From the NCBI RefSeq assembly GCF_036057275.1, contig NZ_CP107945.1:6696001-6760000 (forward strand): a stretch of 64,000 nucleotides of DNA, read 5' to 3'. Numbering within the stretch: position 1 is the stretch's first letter; every line of letters begins with the position of its first letter. Source of the DNA: Streptomyces sp. NBC_00390. GTDB taxonomy: Bacteria > Actinomycetota > Actinomycetes > Streptomycetales > Streptomycetaceae. Both the position numbers and the translations under genes were made by a program. The notes beneath the pieces were generated by a model. The model worked only from the letters and a program-made list of their open reading frames with translations. It did not search any database and had not been told where the DNA came from. Below, piece by piece: positions 56,967-64,000 of the stretch.

Positions 56967-57573
56967 CGAGCCCGCGCGGGCAGCGAGATTCAGCCGCGCC
57001 GAGCGCTGGGTGCACCGCACCACCGCCGCGCTGATGCTGCTGTGCGTGGCGACCGCTGCGGCACTGTACGTACCCCAGATCGCCGAACTCGTCGGCCGCC
57101 GCCACCTCGTGGTGACGCTGCACGAGTGGTCGGGGATCCTGCTCCCGGTGCCCTTCCTGTGCGGGCTCGCCTCGCCTGCCTTCCGCAGGGACCTGCGTCG
57201 GCTCAACCGGTTCGGCCCGCACGACCGGACCTGGCTGCGGGCGGTCCGGCGGCGCGACAGGTCACCCGAAGCGCGCCCGGCCGGGAAGTTCAACGCCGGG
57301 CAGAAGATCTACGCCGCCTGGATCGCCGGCGCCGTCCTGGTCATGATCGGCACCGGGCTGCTGATGTGGTTCACGCACCTGGCCCCGCTGGTGTGGCGTA
57401 CGGGCGCGACCTTCGTCCATGACTGGCTCGCGCTCACCATAGGGATCGTGCTCTTCGGGCACATCGCGATGGCGCTCGCCGACCCGGAGGCACGCCGTGG
57501 CATGCGGACCGGGTCGGTCGAGCGGCCTTGGGCCCGTACGGAACACCCGCTGTGGGACCCCGACGACGACTGA
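56908..57573 (+). CDS. Cytochrome b/b6-type membrane protein (MsrQ/FdnI-like partner)
   Basis: A 221-residue membrane cytochrome with four hydrophobic helices. Helix 1 is RWVHRTTAALMLLCVATAAAL with the first His, helix 2 LVVTLHEWSGILLPVPFLCGL with the second, helix 3 YAAWIAGAVLVMIGTGLLMWF with HL after it, and helix 4 FVHDWLALTIGIVLFGHIAMAL with two more. These histidines suit two b hemes. It should pass electrons from quinol to the molybdenum enzyme encoded just upstream. ATG 56908 (GGGAGG upstream) lies within the upstream gene, overlapping it by 59 bp, so expression is coupled. Confidence 0.87.
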   Translation: MTSTPGSAGRTAATTHPPSDEPARAARFSRAERWVHRTTAALMLLCVATAAALYVPQIAELVGRRHLVVTLHEWSGILLPVPFLCGLASPAFRRDLRRLNRFGPHDRTWLRAVRRRDRSPEARPAGKFNAGQKIYAAWIAGAVLVMIGTGLLMWFTHLAPLVWRTGATFVHDWLALTIGIVLFGHIAMALADPEARRGMRTGSVERPWARTEHPLWDPDDD

Positions 57574-57590
57574 CGCGCCTGGCGGCGCGT
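57573..57590. terminator. Hairpin between convergent cytochrome and gntP genes
   Basis: ACGCGCC and GGCGCGT pair around TGGC, between the two stop codons. Confidence 0.6.
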
Positions 57591-58987
57591 TACAGCACCA
57601 GGGACAGCAGCAGGACGAAGACGATGCCGACGACCGAGATGATGGTCTCCATCACCGACCAGGTCTTGACGGTCTGACCGACGCTCAGCCCGAAGTACTC
57701 CTTCACCAGCCAGAAGCCGGCGTCGTTGACATGGCTGAAGAAGAGCGAACCGGCGCCGATCGCCAGCACCAGCAGCGCGGACTCGGCCGTCGACATGTCG
57801 GCGGCGAGCGGGGCGACCAGGCCGGCCGCGGAGATCGTCGCGACCGTCGCCGAGCCTGTGGCCAGCCGGATCGCCACCGCGATCAGCCAGGCCAGCAACA
57901 GCGTCGGGATCGCCCAGTTCTTGGAGAGGTCCAGGATCATCTGACCGACGCCGATGTCGATCAGCGTCGTCTTGAAGCCGCCGCCCGCGCCGACGATCAG
58001 CAGCACGCCCGCGATCGGGGCCAGGGACTTCTCGACGGTCGTCGAGATGCGCTCCTTGGTGAACCCGGCGGCGCGGCCGAGGGTGAACATGCCGACGATC
58101 ACGGCGGCGAGCAGTGCGATGAGGGGGGAGCCGACCACGTCGGCGACCCGCTGCACGCCGTTCTCCGGGTTGTCGACGACGATGTCGACGAGTGCCTTGC
58201 CCATCATCAGAACGACCGGCAGCAGCACGGTGGAGACGGTGGCGGCGAAGCTCGGGCGCTTCTCGAGGTCCTCGGAAGCGCGCTGCGGGATCATGCCGTC
58301 CGGTGCCTGGATGTCCACCCAGCGGGCGGCGTACTTGGAGAACAGCGGACCGGCGATGATCACCGTCGGTATCGCGACGACCAGGCCGAGAGCCAGCGTG
58401 ACGCCCAGGTTGGCGCCGATGGCGTCGATCGCGACCAGCGGGCCGGGGTGCGGCGGGATGAGACCGTGCATCACGGACAGTCCCGCGAGCGCCGGGATGC
58501 CGATGCGCATGAGCGAGTAGTTGCCGCGCTTGGCGACCATCAGCACGACGGGTATCAGCAGGACGATGCCGACCTCGAAGAACAGCGGCAGACCGATGAT
58601 CGAGGCGATCAGCACCATCGCCCACGGCATGGAACGCCGGCTCGCCCTGGCGAGGATCGTGTCGACGATCTCGTCGGCGCCGCCGGAGTCTGCGAGCAGC
58701 TTGCCGAGGATCGCGCCCAGGGCGATCAGCACACCCACACCGGCGACGGTGGTGCCGAGACCGGTGCTGAAGGACACGATCGTCTTGTCCAGCGGGGCTC
58801 CGGCGAACGCGCCGAGCGCCAGCGACCCGATCGTCAGCGCCAAAAACGCGTGCAGCTTGAACTTGGTGATGAGCAGGACGATGACAGCGATGCCCGCGAG
58901 GACGGCGATGCCCAGCTGTGCGTCGCCCGCCGAGGTGATCGGCTCGACGGCGTCCGCTGCCAGCATCTCGACGCTGAGACTGGTCAC
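57590..58987 (-). CDS. gntP: Gluconate:H+ symporter
   Basis: A 465-residue GntP-family permease with about twelve to fourteen helices. Motifs are LGIAVLAGIAVIVLLITKFKLHAFLAL, GLGTTVAGVGVLIALGAILGKLLADSGGA, FFEVGIVLLIPVVLMVAKR, HGLIPPHPGPLVAIDAIGANLG (the conserved substrate loop), GAGGGFKTTLIDIGVGQ and LFFSHVNDAGFWLVKEYFGLSVGQTVKTWSVMETI. GTG 58987 with AAGGAA upstream is the start. It lies 65 bp downstream of the gluconokinase gene on the same strand; together they import and phosphorylate gluconate. Confidence 0.94.
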   Translation of the reverse strand: MTSLSVEMLAADAVEPITSAGDAQLGIAVLAGIAVIVLLITKFKLHAFLALTIGSLALGAFAGAPLDKTIVSFSTGLGTTVAGVGVLIALGAILGKLLADSGGADEIVDTILARASRRSMPWAMVLIASIIGLPLFFEVGIVLLIPVVLMVAKRGNYSLMRIGIPALAGLSVMHGLIPPHPGPLVAIDAIGANLGVTLALGLVVAIPTVIIAGPLFSKYAARWVDIQAPDGMIPQRASEDLEKRPSFAATVSTVLLPVVLMMGKALVDIVVDNPENGVQRVADVVGSPLIALLAAVIVGMFTLGRAAGFTKERISTTVEKSLAPIAGVLLIVGAGGGFKTTLIDIGVGQMILDLSKNWAIPTLLLAWLIAVAIRLATGSATVATISAAGLVAPLAADMSTAESALLVLAIGAGSLFFSHVNDAGFWLVKEYFGLSVGQTVKTWSVMETIISVVGIVFVLLLSLVL

Positions 58988-59052
58988 GGTGATTCCTTGT
59001 GGTGGAGAGGGGGAGAGGGTGGGGGACGGGGGTGCCGGCCGGGCCGGCGGCG

Positions 59053-59562
59053 TTACGTGTCGAGCAGGCGCAGTGCGGCGACCGCCCGCTCGGTGATCTC
59101 TTCGGGAGTGCCGGACACATCGACACCGACTCCTGCCTCGTCGGCCGCCGGCGGCTGCAGCGTGGCGAACTGCGAGTCCAGCAGCGCGGCGGGCATGAAG
59201 TGGCCCTTGCGCTCCGACATCCGCTTCTCGATGAGTGCGCGGTCGCCGGTGAGGTGGAGGAACACGGCACCTGGTGCGGCCGCCCGCAGCCGGTCGCGGT
59301 AGCTGCGCTTGAGGGCGGAGCTGGAGACCACACCGCCCAGCCCTTCCCGCGCGTGCGCCCACCGGCCGATCGCATCGAGCCAGGGCCACCGGTCCGCGTC
59401 GTCGAGGGGAGTGCCGGCGGACATCTTGGCGATGTTCGCCGGGGGATGGAAATCGTCGCCCTCGGCGTAGGGGACGCCCAGTGCAGCGGCGAGCAGCGGG
59501 CCGATCGTGGTCTTGCCGGTCCCTGCGACGCCCATCACCACAACGACGTGGGGGGTGTTCAT
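59053..59562 (-). CDS. gntK: Gluconokinase
   Basis: A 169-residue gluconokinase of the GntK/IdnK type. The P-loop is GVAGTGKTT near residue 10. GDDFHPPANIAKMSAGTPLDDADRWPWLDAIGRW is the strongly conserved substrate region, CSALKRSYRD-like SSALKRSYRDRLR follows, and RKGHFMPAALLDSQFATLQPP is the lid. It makes 6-phosphogluconate for the pentose phosphate pathway. ATG 59562 has GAGGCAGG upstream. It is divergent from gntR across 129 bp of AT-richer DNA and upstream of gntP. Confidence 0.94.
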   Translation of the reverse strand: MNTPHVVVVMGVAGTGKTTIGPLLAAALGVPYAEGDDFHPPANIAKMSAGTPLDDADRWPWLDAIGRWAHAREGLGGVVSSSALKRSYRDRLRAAAPGAVFLHLTGDRALIEKRMSERKGHFMPAALLDSQFATLQPPAADEAGVGVDVSGTPEEITERAVAALRLLDT

Positions 59563-59691
59563 TGCCTGCCTCGCTGTCCTCGACATCGGTGTCGTCGCGC
59601 CATGGAAACCTATTAGGTACGACTTATTCAAGAGGTCGAGATCTAAACGTCATACTTTTTGTTCCTCGCTCGTGGCCCGTAGGCTGTGTCC
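59563..59691. promoter_or_regulatory. Divergent gntK-gntR control region
   Basis: 129 bp with AT content well above its surroundings. TATTAGGTACGACTTATT (59611-59628) has an imperfect inverted repeat (TTAG...CTTA) suited to a FadR-type GntR dimer. TAGGCT (59680-59685) is six bases before the gntR ATG, indicating a leaderless gntR mRNA. Confidence 0.55.
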
Positions 59692-60393
59692 ATGACCACA
59701 GAAGGCCGAGGGCTCCACACGCACGTGCTCGACACCCTCGGCCTCGCGATCACCGCGGGCGAACACCCCCAGGGCAGCGTTCTGCGCACCGACGAAGTGG
59801 CCCAGCGCTTCGATGTTTCGCGCACCGTCGTCCGCGAGGTCGTACGGGTCCTGGAGTCCATGCATCTGGTGGAATCCCGGCGGCGCGTCGGCGTCACCGT
59901 GCGCCCCACCGAGGAGTGGAACGTCTACGACCCGCGCGTCATCCGCTGGCGCCTCGCCGGCGCCGACCGCCCCCGCCAGCTGCGTTCACTGACGGTGCTG
60001 CGCTCCGCGGTCGAACCGGTCGCCGCCGGTCTGGCCGCCCGTCATGCCACCCCCGAGCAGTGCGCCGAGCTGACCGCGTGCGCCCTCGGCATGGTCGCCA
60101 CCTCCCGTGGCCACCAGCTGGAGGGCTATCTGGAGCACGACATCTCCTTCCACCGCATCGTGCTCAATGCCTCCGGGAACGAGATGTTCGCCCGGCTCGG
60201 CGATGTGGTCGCCGAGGTCCTCGCGGGCCGCACCCACCACCATGTGATGTTCGACGACCCCGACCCGGCGGCCGTCACCCTCCATGTGCAGGTCGCCGAA
60301 GCCGTTCGCGAAGGCGACGCCGACCGGGCGGAGAGGCTGACCCGGGAGATCGCCGTGGGGGCCCTCCAGGAGCTGGACGTACTCGCTCCCTGA
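59692..60393 (+). CDS. gntR: GntR-family (FadR/FCD) regulator of gluconate genes
   Basis: A 233-residue FadR-type regulator. The winged helix spans about residues 8-72 (LGLAITAGEHPQGSVLRTDEVAQRFDVSRTVVREVVRVLESMHLVESRRRVGVTVRP). The FCD domain has LRSAVEPVAAGLAARHA, EHDISFHRIVLNASGNEMFARL and HVQVAEAVREGDADRAERLTREI, with D and three His residues placed for a metal-bound carboxylate effector such as gluconate or 6-phosphogluconate. ATG 59692 is the start. Divergent from gntK-gntP, so it probably represses them and itself. Confidence 0.92.
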   Translation: MTTEGRGLHTHVLDTLGLAITAGEHPQGSVLRTDEVAQRFDVSRTVVREVVRVLESMHLVESRRRVGVTVRPTEEWNVYDPRVIRWRLAGADRPRQLRSLTVLRSAVEPVAAGLAARHATPEQCAELTACALGMVATSRGHQLEGYLEHDISFHRIVLNASGNEMFARLGDVVAEVLAGRTHHHVMFDDPDPAAVTLHVQVAEAVREGDADRAERLTREIAVGALQELDVLAP

Positions 60394-60421
60394 GGCCGGT
60401 GCCTGCCGCATACCGCCTTGC

Positions 60422-60448
60422 TTAACCTTGTCGAAACCTCTGGAATAC
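60422..60448 (+). promoter_or_regulatory. GlnR-like box before the amino acid permease gene
   Basis: TTAAC-CTTGTC-GAAAC-CTCTGG-AATAC matches the Streptomyces GlnR pattern gTnAC-n6-GaAAC-n6 with correct spacing and an exact GAAAC. A downstream inverted repeat CTCAGA-TATGTG-TCTGAG (60449-60466) and TTGACC at 60472 follow. Confidence 0.6.
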
Positions 60449-60624
60449 CTCAGATATGTGTCTGAGTGAGGTTGACCACTGCCAAAATCCCAGGGTTGCC
60501 CTGACCATTGCCTCGGGCGTTCTGCGCTCCGAGGCCGAGCCGTGGTGACCCCCTTCTCACCACGGGAAGGCCCCCGGCGTTCGGCCGGGTACCGCACACC
60601 CCCTCACGAAGGCGAACAACCTCA

Positions 60625-62082
60625 ATGAGTGACCGCACCCTGGCTGCGGCCGATACGTCTGTCGCCACCGCGACGGGCACCCCCCACGTAGACGCCGGTG
60701 ACGCCGGGTACCGCAAGGACCTCAAGTCGCGGCACATCAACATGATCGCCATCGGCGGTGCCATCGGTACCGGCCTGTTCCTCGGAGCCGGTGGCCGCAT
60801 GGCCAACGCCGGCCCCTCCCTCTTCATCGCGTACGCGCTCTGCGGCGTCTTCGCCTTCTTCGTCGTGCGCGCACTCGGCGAGCTCGTCCTCTACCGGCCC
60901 TCCTCCGGCGCCTTCGTCTCCTACGCCCGTGAGTTCATGGGCGAGAAGGGCGCCTACACGGCAGGCTGGCTGTACTTCCTCAACTGGTCGACGACCGCGA
61001 TCGCGGACATCACCGCGGCCGCGACCTACGCGCACTTCTGGGCCATGTTCAGCGACATCCCGCAATGGGTGCTCGCCCTCATCGCCCTCGCGGTGGTCCT
61101 GACCGCCAACCTCATCTCGGTGAAGTACTTCGGCGAGATGGAGTTCTGGTTCGCGATCATCAAGGTCGCCGCGCTGGCGATCTTCATGCTCATCGGTATC
61201 TACCTCGTCGTCACCCAGCACGAGGTCGGCGGCCACACCCCGGGCCTCGCCACCATCGGCGACAACGGCGGCATCTTCCCGGCCGGCGTCATGCCCATGC
61301 TCCTGCTGATCCAGGGTGTCGTCTTCGCCTACGCCTCCGTCGAGCTGTGCGGCGTCGCCGCCGGTGAGACCGAGAACCCCGAGAAGATCATGCCGAAGGC
61401 GATCAACTCGATCATGTGGCGCGTCGGCCTCTTCTACGTCGGCTCGGTCGTGCTGCTCGCGCTGCTCCTGCCGTACACCGCCTACTCCGGCGACCAGAGC
61501 CCCTTCGTCACCGTCTTCGACAAGCTCGGCATCCCGGGCGCGGCCGGCGTGATGAACCTCGTGGTGCTCACCGCCGCCCTGTCCAGCCTGAACTCCGGCC
61601 TGTACTCGACCGGCCGCATCCTGCGCTCCATGTCGATGTCCGGATCCGCTCCCAGGTTCACCGGCGTGATGAACAAGGGCGGCGTGCCCTACGGCGGCAT
61701 CCTGCTCACGGCAGCGTTCGGCATCGTCGGCGTCGTCCTGAACAAGGTCATGCCGGGCGACGCCTTCGAGCTGGTGCTGAACTTCGCCTCCATCGGCATC
61801 ATCGGCACCTGGGGCATGATCATGGTCTGCTCGCTGCTGTTCTGGCACCGTTCCAAGGACGGCCGGGTCACCCGTCCTGGCTACCAGCTGCCCTGGGCCC
61901 CGTACACGCAGATCACCACGCTGGTCTTCCTCGCCTCGGTCCTGGTCCTGATGTGGATGGACGGCGGCATCAGCCGCACCACCGTGAACTGCCTGCCGGT
62001 GATCGCAGCCGCGCTGGTCGGCGGCTGGTACCTGGTCCGCGGCCGCGTCCGCAGGATGGCCGCGCAGAGCACGTCCCTCTGA
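60625..62082 (+). CDS. ansP: Amino acid permease, L-asparagine type
   Basis: A 485-residue APC-family permease with twelve helices. DLKSRHINMIAIGGAIGTGLFLGAGGRMANAGPSL is the helix-1 signature, GELVLYRPSSGAFVSYAREFMGEKGAYTAGWLYFLNWSTTAIADI is characteristic of the AnsP/CycA/GabP group, and FAYASVELCGVAAGETENPEKIMPKAINSIMWR and ALSSLNSGLYSTGRILRSMS complete it. Asparagine is the most likely substrate from similarity I recall, but other amino acids are possible. ATG 60625 begins MSDRTLAAADTS. A GlnR-like box about 180-200 bp upstream suggests nitrogen control. A hairpin follows the gene. Confidence 0.87.
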   Translation: MSDRTLAAADTSVATATGTPHVDAGDAGYRKDLKSRHINMIAIGGAIGTGLFLGAGGRMANAGPSLFIAYALCGVFAFFVVRALGELVLYRPSSGAFVSYAREFMGEKGAYTAGWLYFLNWSTTAIADITAAATYAHFWAMFSDIPQWVLALIALAVVLTANLISVKYFGEMEFWFAIIKVAALAIFMLIGIYLVVTQHEVGGHTPGLATIGDNGGIFPAGVMPMLLLIQGVVFAYASVELCGVAAGETENPEKIMPKAINSIMWRVGLFYVGSVVLLALLLPYTAYSGDQSPFVTVFDKLGIPGAAGVMNLVVLTAALSSLNSGLYSTGRILRSMSMSGSAPRFTGVMNKGGVPYGGILLTAAFGIVGVVLNKVMPGDAFELVLNFASIGIIGTWGMIMVCSLLFWHRSKDGRVTRPGYQLPWAPYTQITTLVFLASVLVLMWMDGGISRTTVNCLPVIAAALVGGWYLVRGRVRRMAAQSTSL

Positions 62083-62109
62083 CGCCCCGGACTGAGCGCA
62101 CCACGGCGA

Positions 62110-62136
62110 GGCCCCCGCGGAACATCCGCGGGGGCC
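62110..62136 (+). terminator. Terminator after the permease gene
   Basis: GGCCCCCGCGG and CCGCGGGGGCC form an 11-bp perfect stem with a 5-base loop, 28 bp past the stop and followed by TTCC. Confidence 0.85.
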
Positions 62137-62401
62137 TTCCCGTATCCGCACGAGGGGTTCACCGGACCGTCCCGGCCCGACCGTGCACCCGGCGACGCGG
62201 AACCCGCCCCCCACATTCCCGGACCGCGCACAACGGGCGCGCCGCCCGGCCTTGGCGCGAAAGCGGGCGACCATGGTGCCCACAACCGTTCGGGGTAAGC
62301 CGCTGAGCAGCCGTCCTGGCAACAGGATTCCCTCCCGCGCAGTGCTGGGGAACGGTCATAGTGAAGGGTCGACGTCCGTTGCGAGGAAGGCAGGTTCTGC
62401 T
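62137..62401. other. Intergenic region before the mycothiol-dependent dehydrogenase gene
   Basis: About 265 bp with no convincing gene. CGGTCATAGTGAAGG near 62353-62367 and AGGAAGGCAGG at 62385-62395 belong to the promoter and ribosome-binding region of the next gene. Confidence 0.4.
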
Positions 62402-63487
62402 ATGCCGCAGCAGGTGCAGGGTGTGATCGCGCCCGGGAAGAACGAGCCGGTCCGGATCGAGGCGGTCACGGTGCCCGACCCGGGACCCGGCGAGGCCGTG
62501 GTACAGGTGCAGGCCTGCGGGGTGTGCCACACCGATCTGCACTACAAGCAGGGCGGGATCAACGACGACTTCCCCTTCCTGCTCGGCCACGAGGCGGCCG
62601 GTGTCGTCGAGTCGGTCGGCGCCGGGGTCGCCGACGTCGCGCCCGGAGACTTCGTCATCCTCAACTGGCGTGCGGTGTGCGGTCGCTGCCGCGCCTGTCT
62701 GCGCGGCCGCCCCTGGTACTGCTTCGACACCCACAATGCGCGGCAGAAGATGACACTCGCCGGAGGCAGGGAGCTGTCGCCGGCACTCGGCATCGGGGCC
62801 TTCGCCGAGAAGACCCTGGTGGCCGCCGGCCAGTGCACCAAGGTCGACCCGGCCGTCTCCCCGGCCATCGCGGGCCTGCTGGGCTGCGGTGTCATGGCCG
62901 GAATCGGCGCCGCCGTCAACACCGGGCAGGTCGGCCGCGGCGACTCGGTCGCCGTCATCGGCTGCGGCGGCGTGGGTGACGCGGCCGTCGTCGGTGCCCG
63001 GCTCGCGGGCGCGGCCCGGATCATCGCCGTCGACATCGACGACCGCAAGCTCCGGACGGCCGGCGCGATGGGCGCCACACACACCGTGAACTCCCGTGAC
63101 ACCGACCCCGTCGAGGCGATCCGTGAACTGACCGGCGGCTTCGGCGCGGACGTCGTCATCGAGGCCGTCGGCCGCCCGGAGACGTACGAACAGGCCTTCT
63201 ACGCCCGGGACCTGGCCGGCACGGTCGTCCTGGTCGGCGTGCCGACCCCCGAGATGAAACTGGAACTGCCACTCCTCGACGTGTTCGGCCGCGGCGGCGC
63301 ACTCAAGTCGTCCTGGTACGGCGACTGTCTGCCGTCCCGGGACTTCCCGATGCTGATCGACCTGCACCAGCAGGGCCGTATCGACCTCGGCGCGTTCGTC
63401 ACCGAGACCATCGGACTCGACGACGTGGAGAAGGCGTTCGCCCGGATGCAGGAAGGCGACGTCCTGCGGTCCGTCGTACTGCTGTGA
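62402..63487 (+). CDS. mscR: S-(hydroxymethyl)mycothiol dehydrogenase
   Basis: A 361-residue zinc medium-chain dehydrogenase of the mycothiol-dependent formaldehyde dehydrogenase group. VQACGVCHTDLHYKQGGINDDFPFLLGHEAAGVVESVG carries the catalytic zinc Cys and His. The structural site is CGRCRACLRGRPWYC. VAVIGCGGVGDAAVVGARLAGAARIIAVDID is the NAD site. DTHNARQKMTL and GIGAFAEKTLVAAGQCTKVD are specific to this group. It oxidises the formaldehyde-mycothiol adduct, and probably the nitroso adduct. ATG 62402 has AGGAAGGCAGG upstream. The MBL-type thiolesterase often placed after it is absent here. Confidence 0.88.
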   Translation: MPQQVQGVIAPGKNEPVRIEAVTVPDPGPGEAVVQVQACGVCHTDLHYKQGGINDDFPFLLGHEAAGVVESVGAGVADVAPGDFVILNWRAVCGRCRACLRGRPWYCFDTHNARQKMTLAGGRELSPALGIGAFAEKTLVAAGQCTKVDPAVSPAIAGLLGCGVMAGIGAAVNTGQVGRGDSVAVIGCGGVGDAAVVGARLAGAARIIAVDIDDRKLRTAGAMGATHTVNSRDTDPVEAIRELTGGFGADVVIEAVGRPETYEQAFYARDLAGTVVLVGVPTPEMKLELPLLDVFGRGGALKSSWYGDCLPSRDFPMLIDLHQQGRIDLGAFVTETIGLDDVEKAFARMQEGDVLRSVVLL

Positions 63488-63499
63488 CCCCCGTCCGCC

Positions 63500-64000
63500 T
63501 CACCCCGGCCAATCGGCCAGCCGCAGCCCGCTGACGAAACGGCGTGGCTCACGCGTCACAGGATCGGTGAATTCCAGGGATCTGGCGAGGAGTTGCAGAG
63601 GTCTTCCGTAGTCCTCGGCGGCCTCGTCCAGCACGACCGGATACACCGGGTCGTGCAGGATCGGCACTCCCAGCGCGTTCATGTGGACCCGCAGCTGATG
63701 GGTACGGCCGGTGGTCGGCAGCAGCCGGTACCGGCCGAGCCCGCCGCGCTGCTCCACCAGTTCGATCCGGCTCTCGCTGTTCGGCTCCCCGCCCGGTACC
63801 TCCCGGGCGGCGAGCACCCCGCGCTCCTTCTCGATCCGGCTGCGTACGGTGACGGGCAGGGCGATGTGCGGGGCGTACGGTGCGATCGCCTCGTACTCCT
63901 TGCGCACCTGCCGGTCGCGGAACATCGTCTGGTACGCGCCCCGCTCCTCGGGCCGTACGACGAAGAGCACCAGGCCCGCCGTGAGCCGGTCGAGCCGGTG
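63500..64000 (-). CDS. RluA-family pseudouridine synthase, partial
   Basis: The C-terminal 166 residues of a gene that enters from the right edge. The edge itself encodes HRLDRLTAGLVLF, the catalytic aspartate motif of the RluA family (H-R-L-D-x-x-T-x-G). KEYEAIA, LLPTTGRTHQLRVHMNALGVPILHDPVYP and LLARSLEFTDPVTREPRRF are typical downstream segments. It probably modifies uridine in 23S rRNA or tRNA. The N-terminus, which would show any S4 domain, lies outside the window. It is convergent with the dehydrogenase gene. Confidence 0.92.
   Translation of the reverse strand, partial: HRLDRLTAGLVLFVVRPEERGAYQTMFRDRQVRKEYEAIAPYAPHIALPVTVRSRIEKERGVLAAREVPGGEPNSESRIELVEQRGGLGRYRLLPTTGRTHQLRVHMNALGVPILHDPVYPVVLDEAAEDYGRPLQLLARSLEFTDPVTREPRRFVSGLRLADWPG

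Noticed and set aside
57309..59375. 688-codon minus-strand frame overlapping gntP and gntK in another frame
   Set aside because: Shadow of gntP and gntK; the real frames carry full family motifs and proper starts.
62340..62401. SigR-type promoter before mscR
   Set aside because: GGGAAC is present, but the matching GTT is about 24 bases away instead of 18-19, so I do not claim it.

Overview
The window is typical high-GC actinobacterial DNA, almost certainly Streptomyces. Third codon positions are nearly all G or C, GTG and TTG starts are common, several promoters appear leaderless, and the families are characteristic (DUF5925 ATPase, type ISP specificity-like protein, mycothiol-dependent dehydrogenase). 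Gene order matches my recollection of the S. coelicolor core-chromosome segment around soxR and the gluconate operon; this is memory, not a search. It holds about 66 protein genes (the first and last cut by the window edges), one tRNA gene, one MITE-like element and many intergenic hairpins. There is no prophage, CRISPR array, full-length insertion sequence or large biosynthetic cluster.

Layout. 1-4.8 kb: end of a VOC protein, a CitB-type response regulator divergent from a tctCBA tripartite carboxylate transporter, and a methyltransferase. 4.9-8.2 kb: DUF402 and double-GNAT genes, a small GntR regulator, an initiator-like tRNA-Met and a DUF5925 AAA ATPase. 8.3-11 kb: a three-gene envelope or exopolysaccharide operon (two GT2 glycosyltransferases and a polysaccharide deacetylase). 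11.5-19.5 kb: a secreted SGNH esterase, a membrane Ser/Thr kinase, an operon of DUF4331 protein, TPR protein and His-rich NicO-type metal transporter, and a small basic protein. 19.5-27.1 kb: CoA-transferase, orphan type ISP specificity-like protein, GntR regulator, homogentisate dioxygenase and a molybdopterin oxidoreductase.

27.4-40 kb: an ABC ATPase without permeases, aldehyde and alcohol dehydrogenases, an MHS-type transporter, a DMT exporter with an ArsR-like regulator, an ankyrin/HEAT protein, a TetR regulator divergent from an acyl-CoA dehydrogenase, a second TetR gene convergent with a MaoC dehydratase, and SoxR. 40-46.6 kb: an Rnl5-like RNA ligase, a zinc-ribbon protein, hydrolases, LysR and a NamZ-like muramidase. 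46.7-52.6 kb: an SDR gene, a collapsed acyl-CoA ligase gene, a TetR gene, a MITE, an acyl-CoA dehydrogenase/APH-kinase pair and an MBL hydrolase. 52.7-57.6 kb: a His-rich metal-binding protein, an unrecognised PRTase-like protein, two DUF202 membrane proteins, a NUDIX hydrolase and an MsrP/MsrQ-like pair. 57.6-64 kb: the gluconate genes (gntP, gntK, gntR), an asparagine-type permease behind a GlnR-like box, a mycothiol-dependent formaldehyde dehydrogenase, and the edge of an RluA-type pseudouridine synthase.

The main unannotated layer is regulatory. Three families of inverted-repeat operators link separate transcription units concerned with acyl-CoA or aldehyde metabolism. ACATACCnACTGGT occurs at 31563, 46697 and 51468. 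The AAACTA-N7-TAGTT palindrome occurs at 28890 and 36685. CTAAGCGCTYGCTCA occurs at 38241 and 39415. Each can be paired with a TetR gene in the window, suggesting three small local TetR regulons. The other notable item is a 346-bp MITE-like element at 48736-49081 with 23-bp terminal inverted repeats, CTAG at both ends and an internal 33-bp tandem repeat.
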